From assembly GCA_937973935.1 (NCBI GenBank), contig CALJJF010000010.1, positions 1-11,702 of the forward strand: a stretch of DNA of 11,702 nt. The letters are read 5' to 3'. This DNA comes from MKRK01 sp001896915. GTDB lineage: Bacteria; Bacillota; Clostridia; Oscillospirales; Acutalibacteraceae. The notes beneath the pieces are model-generated. The model ran no database searches, had not been told where the DNA came from, and saw only the letters and a list, made by a program, of their open reading frames with translations. Made by a program: the position numbers and the translations under genes. Below are positions 1 to 7,275 of the stretch, in pieces (the stretch's first letter is position 1; the number at the start of each line of letters is the position of its first letter).

Positions 1-1575
1 CAGCCGTTCAAAGTGTTTTTCTTCAATGCCGATTCCCGTATCGGAAACCTTGAACACCACCGTGCCTTTTGTGGTTGACAAATCAACTTTCACCTTACCG
101 TTTTCTTTGTTGTATTTGACAGCGTTATCAATCAAATTGGTAAAAAGCTGTTCCAACCGGTGAGGATTGGCGTGCATCTCGATTTGAAGGGGTACGGATG
201 CTTCCATCACGATTCCTTTTTTGTCTGCCAAAGGTTGGAGGCGCTGAATGGTTTTATTGAGAAGTCCGGACAAATTGCAGACTGTGAGATTTACATCACG
301 GTTGTTTTCAATTTCGGAAAGGTCAAGCAAATCGCTGATCAGGTTTTGGAGCCGTTCCGCTTCAATCTCCATGACCTCATAAAAATACTCCCTTGTCTCC
401 TTGTCCCGCTCGTTGGATTTTAGCAGCTCAATAAATCCTTTGATTGAGGTCAGCGGCGTTTTCAGCTCGTGGGTCACATTGGCAACAAACTGGCTTCTGT
501 GCTGTTCCAGCTTCTTCACCCTGGTCACATCTCTCATAACCGCCAAAGCACCCTTCTGGGTTGCATTCAGCCTAAGGGGTGCGGCATACACATCCAACTG
601 GGTGTCATGAGGCGCTGACAAGGAAATCGTATCTGTAATGGGCTTTCCCTGGTCAGCCACCTTTGCCAGCAAAGCATTGAGCTTGTTGGTGTCCGGAAGA
701 CCGCTCAAGGGCTTTCCCGTTTCGATATGACTGTATTGTAAAATCGCCTTGGCTTTCTCATTGTAAAGCAAAATATGCTTGTGATCGTCCACCGCCAAAA
801 CGCCATCATCCATTCCCTGCAAAACGCCCTCCAGCTGAGTTCGGTTTTCCTTCAAATGATCGAGAATACTCTCCATTTTTTCCGCCATCAGATTGAAGGT
901 ATTGGCAAGCACGCCGATTTCATCGGGATACTTGCCCACACGGGTATCCAGCCTTCCTGCGGCAAAGTCATTGGCCGCTTTGGTCAGAGCCGATAGCGGG
1001 TTTACGATTTTTCTTGATATAATCCTTGCGGTGACTACAGAAAACACAACCCCGATTCCCATACTTAGGGCAATACAAGCCCACATCAAGGCGGTAGTCC
1101 GGTATAAGGAATCAATGGGCATGGCGGCACGAAACACGATGTCGTCATTGACTTTCACCGCAGTATAATAAAATTCCTTCCCAATGCTGTCGGAATACCG
1201 TTTGGCATATCCCACTCCGCTCTCCAAAGCTTCGATGATTTCCGGCCGGTTCGCATGATTGGTATATTCGGGTGTGAATTTTTTGCCGCTGTTCATATAG
1301 CTGTCTGCCAGTACCGTGCCGTCTTTTTTGACGATGGTAATTCTGACGGACTGTTTTTCCGTTGCCAAAAGCTCTGAGATGTGGTCGGCATATACTTCGG
1401 GCGACTGCAATGCATCCTCCACATCATCCTTCATGACAGCCAGAACCGCATCCAGTCTGGATTCTACCTCTTGGTTATAAATACTCTGAAACAGCGGCAC
1501 CACCATCAGAAAGGCTGACAAAAGACCGATGATGGTCGTAAGCGTAAAATACCAAAACAGCTTACGTTTCATCAT
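1..1575 (-). CDS. phoR: PhoR-like sensor histidine kinase, 3' end cut by window edge
   Basis: Membrane sensor kinase that probably phosphorylates the response regulator encoded just upstream, in response to phosphate status. The frame is open from ATG 1575 to base 1, giving 525 residues; the C-terminal part is outside the window. Visible in order: transmembrane helix 1 (about residues 6-29), an extracytoplasmic sensor domain (30-157), helix 2 (about 158-183), HAMP linker (185-237), a PAS-like domain (about 245-350), and a HisKA domain with phospho-acceptor His369 in VTHELKTPLTS. The ATPase domain begins with N-box NLIDNAVKYN near 481 and G1 box DTGIG near 517, then the edge cuts it. A GGGAAG sequence sits 6 nt before ATG 1575; ATG 1572 is an equally possible start. 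The gap to the regulator gene is 13 nt, so the two are co-transcribed. The PhoR assignment rests on architecture plus pstB/phoU neighbours; the input signal is inferred. Confidence 0.93.
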   Translation of the reverse strand, partial: MMKRKLFWYFTLTTIIGLLSAFLMVVPLFQSIYNQEVESRLDAVLAVMKDDVEDALQSPEVYADHISELLATEKQSVRITIVKKDGTVLADSYMNSGKKFTPEYTNHANRPEIIEALESGVGYAKRYSDSIGKEFYYTAVKVNDDIVFRAAMPIDSLYRTTALMWACIALSMGIGVVFSVVTARIISRKIVNPLSALTKAANDFAAGRLDTRVGKYPDEIGVLANTFNLMAEKMESILDHLKENRTQLEGVLQGMDDGVLAVDDHKHILLYNEKAKAILQYSHIETGKPLSGLPDTNKLNALLAKVADQGKPITDTISLSAPHDTQLDVYAAPLRLNATQKGALAVMRDVTRVKKLEQHRSQFVANVTHELKTPLTSIKGFIELLKSNERDKETREYFYEVMEIEAERLQNLISDLLDLSEIENNRDVNLTVCNLSGLLNKTIQRLQPLADKKGIVMEASVPLQIEMHANPHRLEQLFTNLIDNAVKYNKENGKVKVDLSTTKGTVVFKVSDTGIGIEEKHFERL

Positions 1576-1588
1576 CGGTCACTTCCCA

Positions 1589-2296
1589 TCATTTCATTTC
1601 GTCTTCAATCGCAAAACGATAGCCCACGCCTCTCAGCGTCTGTATGTAAACCGGCTTATCTGCATCGCTTTCGATTTTCTGGCGCAAATAGCGGATATGC
1701 ACATCCACAGTTCTTGCATCACCATAATAACCGATTCCCCAGACTTTATCAAGCAATTGTTCTCTGGTCAGCACTCTTCCCCGGTTATTCATGAGGGTAG
1801 TCAATAAGTCAAATTCCTTCAGGGTCAGTTCCACAAATCTGCCGTCCGTGGTGACACGGCGGGAAGCCAAATCCACCTTCAATCCTCCGAATTTCAAAAT
1901 CTCAGGCGTTTTTGCCGTTAAATAGTCCTTTCTGCGCAGCAGCGCATGTACCCGGGCAATCAGCTCCTTCACCGAAAACGGCTTGCTGATAAAATCGTCC
2001 GCGCCCATCTCCAGCCCGAGAATTTTATCGGTTTCGTCCCCTCGAGCGGTCAGCATCAAAATCGGGATCGGACGGGTTTCATAGTCCTGTCGAAGCCGTT
2101 TGCAGACCTCAATGCCGTCCGGCGGCGGCATCATCCAATCAAGAATAATTCCATCCGGTTTTCTGTAACGAATGGCGGCCAACAAGGAAGAACCGTCGGA
2201 ATATTCCTCGGTCATATATCCTTCATCCTTCAAGGCTACGGAAATCAGCCTTCGGATTGAGGGCTCATCGTCCACGATGTAAATAAGCTCTGCCAT
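1589..2296 (-). CDS. phoB: OmpR/PhoB-family response regulator (PhoP in Bacillus naming)
   Basis: DNA-binding response regulator of 235 residues, the normal family length. The receiver domain (1-120) has the acidic pair Asp9/Asp10, phospho-acceptor Asp53 in IILDWMMP, Thr83 in MLTARG and Lys105 in SKPF. The C-terminal winged-helix domain (about 130-232) has the typical ELTLKEFDLL start, the recognition-helix region RTVDVHIRYLRQKI and the wing ending in RGVGYRF. It lies 14 nt after phoU and 13 nt before the kinase gene, so it is most likely the Pho regulon activator that binds Pho boxes, including candidates upstream of pstB. The ribosome-binding site is poor: a GGGGG run about 6 nt before ATG 2296. 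Translation may therefore depend partly on coupling to phoU. The family is certain; the phosphate role is inferred from context. Confidence 0.93.
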   Translation of the reverse strand: MAELIYIVDDEPSIRRLISVALKDEGYMTEEYSDGSSLLAAIRYRKPDGIILDWMMPPPDGIEVCKRLRQDYETRPIPILMLTARGDETDKILGLEMGADDFISKPFSVKELIARVHALLRRKDYLTAKTPEILKFGGLKVDLASRRVTTDGRFVELTLKEFDLLTTLMNNRGRVLTREQLLDKVWGIGYYGDARTVDVHIRYLRQKIESDADKPVYIQTLRGVGYRFAIEDEMK

Positions 2297-2310
2297 ATCG
2301 TACCCCCGTT

Positions 2311-2958
2311 CTAATTGCTGTCGGGATGAACTGCATCAACTAAAAATATGGTCCATTCGCCGATATTGGTAGCATGGTCAGCCAATCTTTCACCGTATTT
2401 TGCAATAAACATCAAGTTAACGCCCGGCATCACATTAGCCGAGGCGGAAAGGTAAGCCGAAAGCTCCAGCACGATTTTTTCGAACATGCTGTCTACTTCA
2501 TCATCCCCCGCACAAACCTCTTTGGCCAACTCCACATTGTGGTTGATATAAGCCGAAATCGAACGAAAATACATGGAGCTCGCCGCTTCCAGCATTTTGA
2601 TCAGCAGCCCGTGGGCTTTTACATTCATATAATCTTCGCTGCGGTTGATAATCTGACAGATATCGGCGCATTGGTCCGCAACACGTTCAATGTCGGTGAT
2701 TATCTTCAGTGAAGATGTAATCACACGCAGATCCGTTGCCAAGGGCTGCTGGCGGGCAATCAGACTAAGGCAAAGCTGCTCAATCTCATGCTCCATGGCA
2801 TTAATTTCATTGTCGGAGGTAGCAACCTTCAGGGCCAGCTCTTTGTCCTGTGTTTTAAACGCTTGAATGGTATTCGTAATCACATCGCCGACCTTGTTGC
2901 CCATGTTGGTAACAAGCTCTTGCAGATGATCTAAGCTCTTTTCAAACAGATGTCTCAT
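2311..2958 (-). CDS. phoU: Phosphate signalling and transport regulator PhoU
   Basis: Cytoplasmic all-helical protein of 215 residues that, in characterised bacteria, links the Pst transporter to the PhoR kinase and damps signalling when phosphate is plentiful. Two PhoU repeats are visible, each with the acidic metal-binding helix signature: ERVADQCADI (91-100) and ERLADHATNI (190-199). The N-terminus MRHLFEKSLDHLQELV is typical of the family. The start is well supported by AAGGAG placed 7 nt before ATG 2958. It follows pstB by 22 nt and precedes the response regulator by 14 nt, matching the common pstB-phoU order. There is no truncation or unusual insertion. Identification is secure; the interaction with the neighbouring kinase is known from the family and not shown here. 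Confidence 0.96.
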   Translation of the reverse strand: MRHLFEKSLDHLQELVTNMGNKVGDVITNTIQAFKTQDKELALKVATSDNEINAMEHEIEQLCLSLIARQQPLATDLRVITSSLKIITDIERVADQCADICQIINRSEDYMNVKAHGLLIKMLEAASSMYFRSISAYINHNVELAKEVCAGDDEVDSMFEKIVLELSAYLSASANVMPGVNLMFIAKYGERLADHATNIGEWTIFLVDAVHPDSN

Positions 2959-2980
2959 ATATCTTCTCCTTCATGGCGGC

Positions 2981-3736
2981 TTAACCGAAACGACCCGTCA
3001 GATAGTCTTCGGTTTTCTTCTCCTTGGGATTGCTGAACATATCGTTGGTGTTGTCGTATTCAATCAGCTCTCCCAGAAGAAAAAAACCGGTTTTATCACT
3101 GATACGGGCTGCCTGCTGCATGTTATGGGTTACAATAACAACCGTGTATTTTTGCTTCAAATCAGACATTAGATCTTCGATTTTTAAGGTCGAAATAGGG
3201 TCCAAGGCACTGGTGGGCTCATCCATCAGCAAAATATCAGGCTCCACAGCCAAGGCGCGGGCAATGCACAAGCGTTGTTGCTGCCCCCCCGACATGCCCA
3301 GTGCATTTGTTTTTAAGCGATCCTTAACTTCTTCCCACAATGCAGAATTTCTCAATGATTTTTCAACGATTTCGTCCAGCAACGCTTTGCTTTTTGTACC
3401 GTGTGCACGTGGGCCGTATGCGATATTGTCATAAATAGAAATCGGGAACGGATTTGGTTTCTGGAACACCATGCCGGCACGGCGGCGCAAAAAGGTAACA
3501 TCCATTTTTTGATCATAGATGTCCTCACCATCGATGGCAACGGTTCCTTCTATCCGGCAATCCTTGATCAGGTCATTCATACGGTTAATGGTTTTAATGC
3601 AAGTAGATTTGCCGCATCCGGAAGGTCCGATGAATGCAGTGATTTGTTTTTCGGCAATATTCATATTTATGTTTTTCAGTGCCTGATTATCCCCATAAAA
3701 CAAATTCAAATTCTGTATTGTTATTTTATCCTTCAT
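2981..3736 (-). CDS. pstB: Phosphate ABC transporter ATP-binding subunit PstB
   Basis: ATPase of the high-affinity phosphate importer, acting at the inner face of the membrane with PstC/PstA. The 251-residue product has every ABC motif: Walker A GPSGCGKST (37-45), Q-loop Gln92 in the PstB-typical VFQKPNPFP, signature MSGGQQQR (148-155, Met in place of the usual Leu), Walker B ILLMDEPTSALDP (168-180), and switch His204 in VTHNMQQAAR. ATG 3736 is chosen over the in-frame GTG at 3739 because GGAG lies 7 nt before the ATG but only 4 nt before the GTG. It leads a phosphate-control block with phoU, a regulator and a kinase. The genes for PstS, PstC and PstA are not adjacent: the gene upstream encodes an unrelated membrane protein, so the permease must be encoded elsewhere. 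Confidence 0.97.
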   Translation of the reverse strand: MKDKITIQNLNLFYGDNQALKNINMNIAEKQITAFIGPSGCGKSTCIKTINRMNDLIKDCRIEGTVAIDGEDIYDQKMDVTFLRRRAGMVFQKPNPFPISIYDNIAYGPRAHGTKSKALLDEIVEKSLRNSALWEEVKDRLKTNALGMSGGQQQRLCIARALAVEPDILLMDEPTSALDPISTLKIEDLMSDLKQKYTVVIVTHNMQQAARISDKTGFFLLGELIEYDNTNDMFSNPKEKKTEDYLTGRFG

Positions 3737-3747
3737 CACAATTCTCC

Positions 3748-3811
3748 ATTATACAGGTTAAATTCTTTCTGTTATATTCAATATAAGTGTTTTTTATTAA
3801 GAGAATGTTAA
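3748..3811 (-). promoter_or_regulatory. Candidate Pho-box and promoter region of pstB
   Basis: The AT-rich gap before pstB holds TTAACA (3811-3806) and TTAATA (3800-3795), two hexamers on an 11-bp period as in PhoP/PhoB sites. A possible -10, TATAAC (3776-3771), lies 18 nt further on, with no good -35. That layout suits an activator-dependent promoter. A better-looking TATAAT (3753-3748) is next to the Shine-Dalgarno GGAG (3747-3744); initiation from it would start at about 3741 and omit that site. The functional promoter is therefore uncertain. Phosphate control is inferred from the motif and the genes downstream. Confidence 0.42.
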
Positions 3812-3834
3812 TTCTTTATTATATTATTTTTAAA

Positions 3835-5226
3835 TCAGCGTGTTCCCTTTTCAATTTCCTGAAACAGTGTGGTATTGAGTGTGGTATCCAGCGCACTGTT
3901 GATGCTCACCGTTTCTTTTTGTGCTGCTCCATTCACGGTGACAGAATAATTCCCAATGCTTTTTCCCAGATCTATTGCAAAAAGAATCATACAAATCGGC
4001 ATCAGGACAGCAAATACAGCCGTTGTGATTTTTAACACGGCAATATTTTTCATCTTTTTTCCTCTGTTCTTTAATAAAAAACCGATTGTTAACAGAGCAA
4101 TCCCTGTTACCATTCCAATCAAACTTATCATTACATGATAAACAATCATCCCATTCGTCATGCCCGTCACAAAATCGCTGAGCATTGTGATCGGATTTCC
4201 GTTCCTGTCCGAAATTGTCAGATAGGATGATAACATTTCATTGAGGTCTTTTTTAAACAAAGCCGGCACAAAACTGAACGAAGCAGAAGTAACAAGCAGA
4301 CCGCCCAGCCAAAAAAGAAAAAGCTTCAGCCGCTTGGCGAGTAAAACCAACAAGGCAAAGGAGAACGAAAGAGACAACAACACAAGAATGGAGCTGTCCT
4401 TGCGGGCGGATAAAAACACCTGTCTTGTCTGGCTCACGGGATTATCGTCCCCGTTATACAAAATGGAAATTAAACGGGTTACATCCAGCTCATCCTTCAT
4501 TTTGTGAAAGCCCAATTGATCCTCCACCAGCTTTGTTTTGGTATAAACAAAGAGCTGTCCCCAGCTTTTCCCCGTTTCCTTACGGTTGCCGATTTCTTTT
4601 AAGATATCCACCGCTGTATCCTTTTGTATCTTCATCCCTTTGATTTCGGGCTGGCTCATGACAAACTCCAAAGCCTGCTCATTCACAGTCTGATCGCTGA
4701 TCAGAGGACCTGCAAAACCCTCTGCATCCTCAATGATTGATTGGAGTTCCGTCGCATTATCAATGGTTTGAACGGTAACACGATCCTCTAAGAAGGTATT
4801 GATCAAGGATGCCTTGATCGGCGTTATGTCAACCGGTTCAATGGAGTTGCTGTGACCGGTGAAATAAGCATGAGAGCTTTTGATAAACGACGGAACATCC
4901 TCAGACAGCCATGATGTGTCGATGTTTTCCTGTAAGGAGGCTTTGTACTGATCTATGACCTTGTCTAGTTCCGGCGAAATCTCACCGTTTTTGATCGCTT
5001 CTTTGTCCTTTTCGCTGACCGGCATAATATCTTCAATATTCGTCAGCGCGTCCACGACCATTTGATCAATGCTTTCCGGGTTTACTGCCGTGTCCATTTG
5101 CTTGCTGAAAAACTTTGAGGAAAACAAGGTATTGTTGATGGTTGTATTCATGAGAAACAAAAATGAGGAAATCAAAAACAAAATAGATATAACAATAGCC
5201 GCAAGAGCTTTTAAAAATTTTTTCAA
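3835..5226 (-). CDS. Membrane protein of unknown function with large external domain
   Basis: I do not recognise this protein. From the TTG start at 5226 it has 463 residues: a basic N-terminus, a membrane helix (about 4-26), a hydrophilic probably extracytoplasmic region of about 250 residues, then four helices (about 279-297, 302-323, 360-385, 398-419) and a short polar tail. The external part is rich in acidic and Ser/Thr residues and has no cysteine, so no metal or disulfide motif is seen. TTG 5226 is preferred because GGTGG ends 7 nt before it, and the promoter upstream would start transcription near 5245. The alternative GTG at 5241 would leave almost no leader. The gene has its own promoter and lies between the hydrogenase terminator and the pstB regulatory region, so it is probably a single-gene unit. 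Neither neighbour gives a clear hint of function. Confidence 0.85.
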   Translation of the reverse strand: MKKFLKALAAIVISILFLISSFLFLMNTTINNTLFSSKFFSKQMDTAVNPESIDQMVVDALTNIEDIMPVSEKDKEAIKNGEISPELDKVIDQYKASLQENIDTSWLSEDVPSFIKSSHAYFTGHSNSIEPVDITPIKASLINTFLEDRVTVQTIDNATELQSIIEDAEGFAGPLISDQTVNEQALEFVMSQPEIKGMKIQKDTAVDILKEIGNRKETGKSWGQLFVYTKTKLVEDQLGFHKMKDELDVTRLISILYNGDDNPVSQTRQVFLSARKDSSILVLLSLSFSFALLVLLAKRLKLFLFWLGGLLVTSASFSFVPALFKKDLNEMLSSYLTISDRNGNPITMLSDFVTGMTNGMIVYHVMISLIGMVTGIALLTIGFLLKNRGKKMKNIAVLKITTAVFAVLMPICMILFAIDLGKSIGNYSVTVNGAAQKETVSINSALDTTLNTTLFQEIEKGTR

Positions 5227-5251
5227 ACTATTTCCACCCACCTTCTTTCTT

Positions 5252-5280
5252 ATTTTATCTGAAACTCAGCCAATAATCAA
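5252..5280 (-). promoter_or_regulatory. Sigma-A-type promoter for the membrane-protein gene
   Basis: On the minus strand, TTGATT (5280-5275) and TAAAAT (5257-5252) are separated by exactly 17 nt. They match the -35 and -10 consensus at 4 of 6 and 5 of 6 positions. The predicted start near 5245 gives a leader of about 19 nt that includes the GGTGG ribosome-binding site of the TTG start at 5226. This supports both the promoter and the start choice. Confidence 0.6.
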
Positions 5281-5330
5281 GCATAATTATTGACGGCAAA
5301 TGATTACCTTGGCTGATTGTTGCTAATCTG

Positions 5331-5365
5331 AAACAAAAGAAAACCACCGGAAAAATCCGATGGTT
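5331..5365 (-). terminator. Probable intrinsic terminator of the hydrogenase operon
   Basis: Six bases after the maturation-protease stop codon, the minus strand reads AACCATCGG, a six-base loop ATTTTT, then CCGGTGGTT: a nine-pair stem with one G-T wobble. A U-rich run broken by single C and G residues follows (5341 down to 5331). The position between the last hydrogenase gene and the next gene's promoter fits the end of the operon. The broken U-tract suggests efficiency may be less than complete. Confidence 0.7.
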
Positions 5366-5371
5366 CCTATT

Positions 5372-5872
5372 CTACGCAATTTTTGTTAAAATATCACCGA
5401 TTGCATTTGTGATTTCTTCAATTGTCTCTTTCACCGCCAGGGTGACTTTTCCGTCATAGGATAAATTCTCAGGCTGAATGCCGATGATGGTCATTGCACA
5501 ACCGGTCTCTTTTTGGATATAATCAAGCATAATGTTCAGCGGAAGCATGTGGGTGCAAAAGGATATGCCCTTAATTACACTCACATCAATGAAGCCCACA
5601 CTGCCCGGTTCTTCGTTGATATCAGCCGCATCCAGCACGATGAGATGCTCTGGCAGAAAATTCTTGATTTCGCCGGTATAATTCTCCGGTGCGCTTTCCC
5701 CTACATAGATCCGATACATCGGATACTTCTCTTGCGGAAACTGTTCTTTTAGCTTGCCCGCAATCAAAATGCCCGCCGCATCGTCGGATTTCAGTGGAGA
5801 ACCCACTCCAAGTATAACGATTTTTTTGCTGTGTCCCAACTGTTCGGCTAACAGCCTCTTGAACTGCGTCAT
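5372..5872 (-). CDS. hycI: HycI-type [NiFe] hydrogenase maturation endopeptidase
   Basis: Cytoplasmic nickel-dependent protease that trims the C-terminal tail of the hydrogenase large subunit after the metal centre is inserted. The product has 166 residues, close to the family length. The family pattern is clear: ILGVGSPLKSDDAAG (20-34), GESAPENY (58-65), VLDAADI (79-85), FCTHMLPLN (105-113) and GIQPENL (131-137). From my memory of E. coli HycI, the three nickel ligands Asp16, Asp62 and His90 correspond to Asp31, Asp81 and His108 here, so all are present. AAGGA lies about 10 nt before ATG 5872. It is the last gene of the hydrogenase operon, 104 nt after the ferredoxin-like gene, and its substrate is presumably the large subunit encoded at 7265-8485. 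No hyp genes for cofactor assembly appear in the window. Confidence 0.93.
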   Translation of the reverse strand: MTQFKRLLAEQLGHSKKIVILGVGSPLKSDDAAGILIAGKLKEQFPQEKYPMYRIYVGESAPENYTGEIKNFLPEHLIVLDAADINEEPGSVGFIDVSVIKGISFCTHMLPLNIMLDYIQKETGCAMTIIGIQPENLSYDGKVTLAVKETIEEITNAIGDILTKIA

Positions 5873-5919
5873 CCAAACACATCCTTTCGTTCAGCGGGAA
5901 ATACTCTTTGGTATGATCC

Positions 5920-5936
5920 TATGCAGCCTGTGCATA
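5920..5936. repeat. Short inverted repeat between the ferredoxin-like and protease genes
   Basis: TATGCA and TGCATA flank a five-base loop in the 104-nt gap between the NuoI-like and protease genes. The six-pair, mostly A-T stem has no U-tract on the minus strand, so it is not a convincing terminator. The rest of this gap (5873-5976) shows only the protease ribosome-binding site. Confidence 0.3.
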
Positions 5937-5976
5937 AAACTTTCCTGAACTATAACACAAAAGCTTCCTTGGGGAA

Positions 5977-6330
5977 TTAGACTTCCACTGTCATGTTCCC
6001 TGTCTCAAACCCGGCCAGCTCAAAGGCTTGCGTGGTTTTCAGTGCCTTCTTGGGGCAGGAGTCCACACATTGGGCACAATAAATACATCTGTCCAGATGA
6101 ACAATCGCTTTGAATTTCTTTTCTTCCCCTTCCACCTTTTCGATGGTAATTGCCTTGGCCGGGCAAACACGGGTACAGATATTACAGCCGATGCAAACAT
6201 CGCAGTTAAACTCCAGTTTTCCTCTGAAATCATCCTCCACCAATTTTTTTACATATGGATATGCTTCTGTGGAAGGCTTGGTGAATAGCGTTTTCAGTGC
6301 CACCGGAAGTATTTTTCCGATTTTACTCAT
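5977..6330 (-). CDS. NuoI/EchF-like 2[4Fe-4S] ferredoxin subunit
   Basis: Electron-transfer subunit that passes electrons from a donor, probably soluble ferredoxin, to the small-subunit cluster. The product has 117 residues with two cluster motifs: Cys46-x2-Cys49-x2-Cys52-x3-Cys56-Pro and Cys82-x2-Cys85-x2-Cys88-x3-Cys92-Pro. An extra Cys43 lies just before the first motif. The N-terminal 40 residues are amphipathic and resemble the membrane-docking arm of NuoI-type subunits. ATG 6330 follows the NuoH-like stop codon with no spacer, indicating translational coupling; a GGGGG run lies about 11 nt upstream. This is the only electron-entry subunit visible in the operon. Family assignment is firm; the ferredoxin partner is inferred from the absence of NuoEFG-like or formate dehydrogenase genes in the window. 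Confidence 0.93.
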   Translation of the reverse strand: MSKIGKILPVALKTLFTKPSTEAYPYVKKLVEDDFRGKLEFNCDVCIGCNICTRVCPAKAITIEKVEGEEKKFKAIVHLDRCIYCAQCVDSCPKKALKTTQAFELAGFETGNMTVEV

Positions 6331-7275
6331 TTATTTCAAAACCCCCTTGGCAATGATATTGATGATGATTTGTAAAATTGCCAGCGGAGCGAGATATTTC
6401 CAGCAGAAATTGATCATTTGTTCAATCCGCAAACGGGCAAAAATCGAACGGATTGCAGCCAAAATCAGCACCACAAACATAGTTTTTATCACATAAATAA
6501 GAAAGCCCAGAACAGGAACTGCATTGTAGAAAAAGGGTATGTAAACAGCTGCGATAATAGAAGCAACCACAACCATTTCCACATCGATCGCCATTCTGAA
6601 AATCGCCAGCAGTCTTCCGCTGTATTCCACAAAGGGACCACCGGCCAGCTCTGTTTCGGCTTCGGGAATGTCAAACGGAACCCGTTCCAGCTTGCCCTGC
6701 ACGGCAATGATTGCAACCACAAAGCCTATGATATTGAATACGGAGTAGAGAGGGTGATGGGAATAAAATTCTGCCATTTTAGTGAAAGACCAGGTGTTGG
6801 CAAGCAGAGCCGGTGCCAAAAGTGCCATCAAAAGAGGAACTTCATAGGCAAAGAGCTGGGTCAGCGCGCGGATGGCGCCTACTGTTGCAAAAATAGACTT
6901 GGAGTACCAGCCTGCAAGGAAAAAGGTAAGGGTGGGTATCGTCAGCAAATACATAACGACCAGGATATCACCGTCAAACGACGATGCGCTGTTTGTCCCC
7001 CAAATGGGTACATACAATACAGAAGTAGAGGCTGCTGCCAAAGCAAACACCGGAATCCAACGGAACATTCTGTTGTCCGCTTGTCTGGGGATGATGGTTT
7101 CTTTTGACGCCAGCTTGATGATGTCTGCCAAGGGCTGGTACCAGCGGGGACCCACTCGGTTTTGAAACCTTGCATATAGCTTCCGGTCAACATATTCAAT
7201 CAACAATCCATATAGGCTTAAGAAAATAAAGCCAGGAAAAATCAAGATATAAAACAACGACAATTTATCTTCCAT
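6331..7275 (-). CDS. NuoH/EchB/HycD-like membrane subunit
   Basis: Integral membrane subunit that anchors the hydrogenase module and joins it to the ion-pumping arm. The 314-residue hydrophobic protein (from ATG 7275) has family signatures: the first-loop motif ARFQNRVGPRWYQPLADIIK (35-54), AYEVPL (143-148), and the acidic loop VPFDIPEAETELAGGPFVEY (199-218), which faces the redox module in complex I. About eight helices are apparent, the usual number. ATG 7275 overlaps the end of the large-subunit gene by 11 nt, but its AGAGAGG box abuts the ATG. TTG 7263, just after the large-subunit stop, is a possible alternative start that would remove four residues. Either way, translation is tightly coupled to the catalytic subunit. 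Confidence 0.95.
   Translation of the reverse strand: MEDKLSLFYILIFPGFIFLSLYGLLIEYVDRKLYARFQNRVGPRWYQPLADIIKLASKETIIPRQADNRMFRWIPVFALAAASTSVLYVPIWGTNSASSFDGDILVVMYLLTIPTLTFFLAGWYSKSIFATVGAIRALTQLFAYEVPLLMALLAPALLANTWSFTKMAEFYSHHPLYSVFNIIGFVVAIIAVQGKLERVPFDIPEAETELAGGPFVEYSGRLLAIFRMAIDVEMVVVASIIAAVYIPFFYNAVPVLGFLIYVIKTMFVVLILAAIRSIFARLRIEQMINFCWKYLAPLAILQIIINIIAKGVLK

Noticed and set aside
3801..3830. Terminator hairpin after the membrane-protein gene
   Set aside because: The AGAAT/ATTCT stem has only five A-T-rich pairs and no U-tract on the minus strand, so it does not support an intrinsic terminator.
6418..7107. Long plus-strand reading frame (229 codons) opposite the NuoH-like gene
   Set aside because: Its translation is rich in His, Gln, Asn and Cys with no recognisable motif, and it lies fully within a clear minus-strand gene; it is an antisense shadow.
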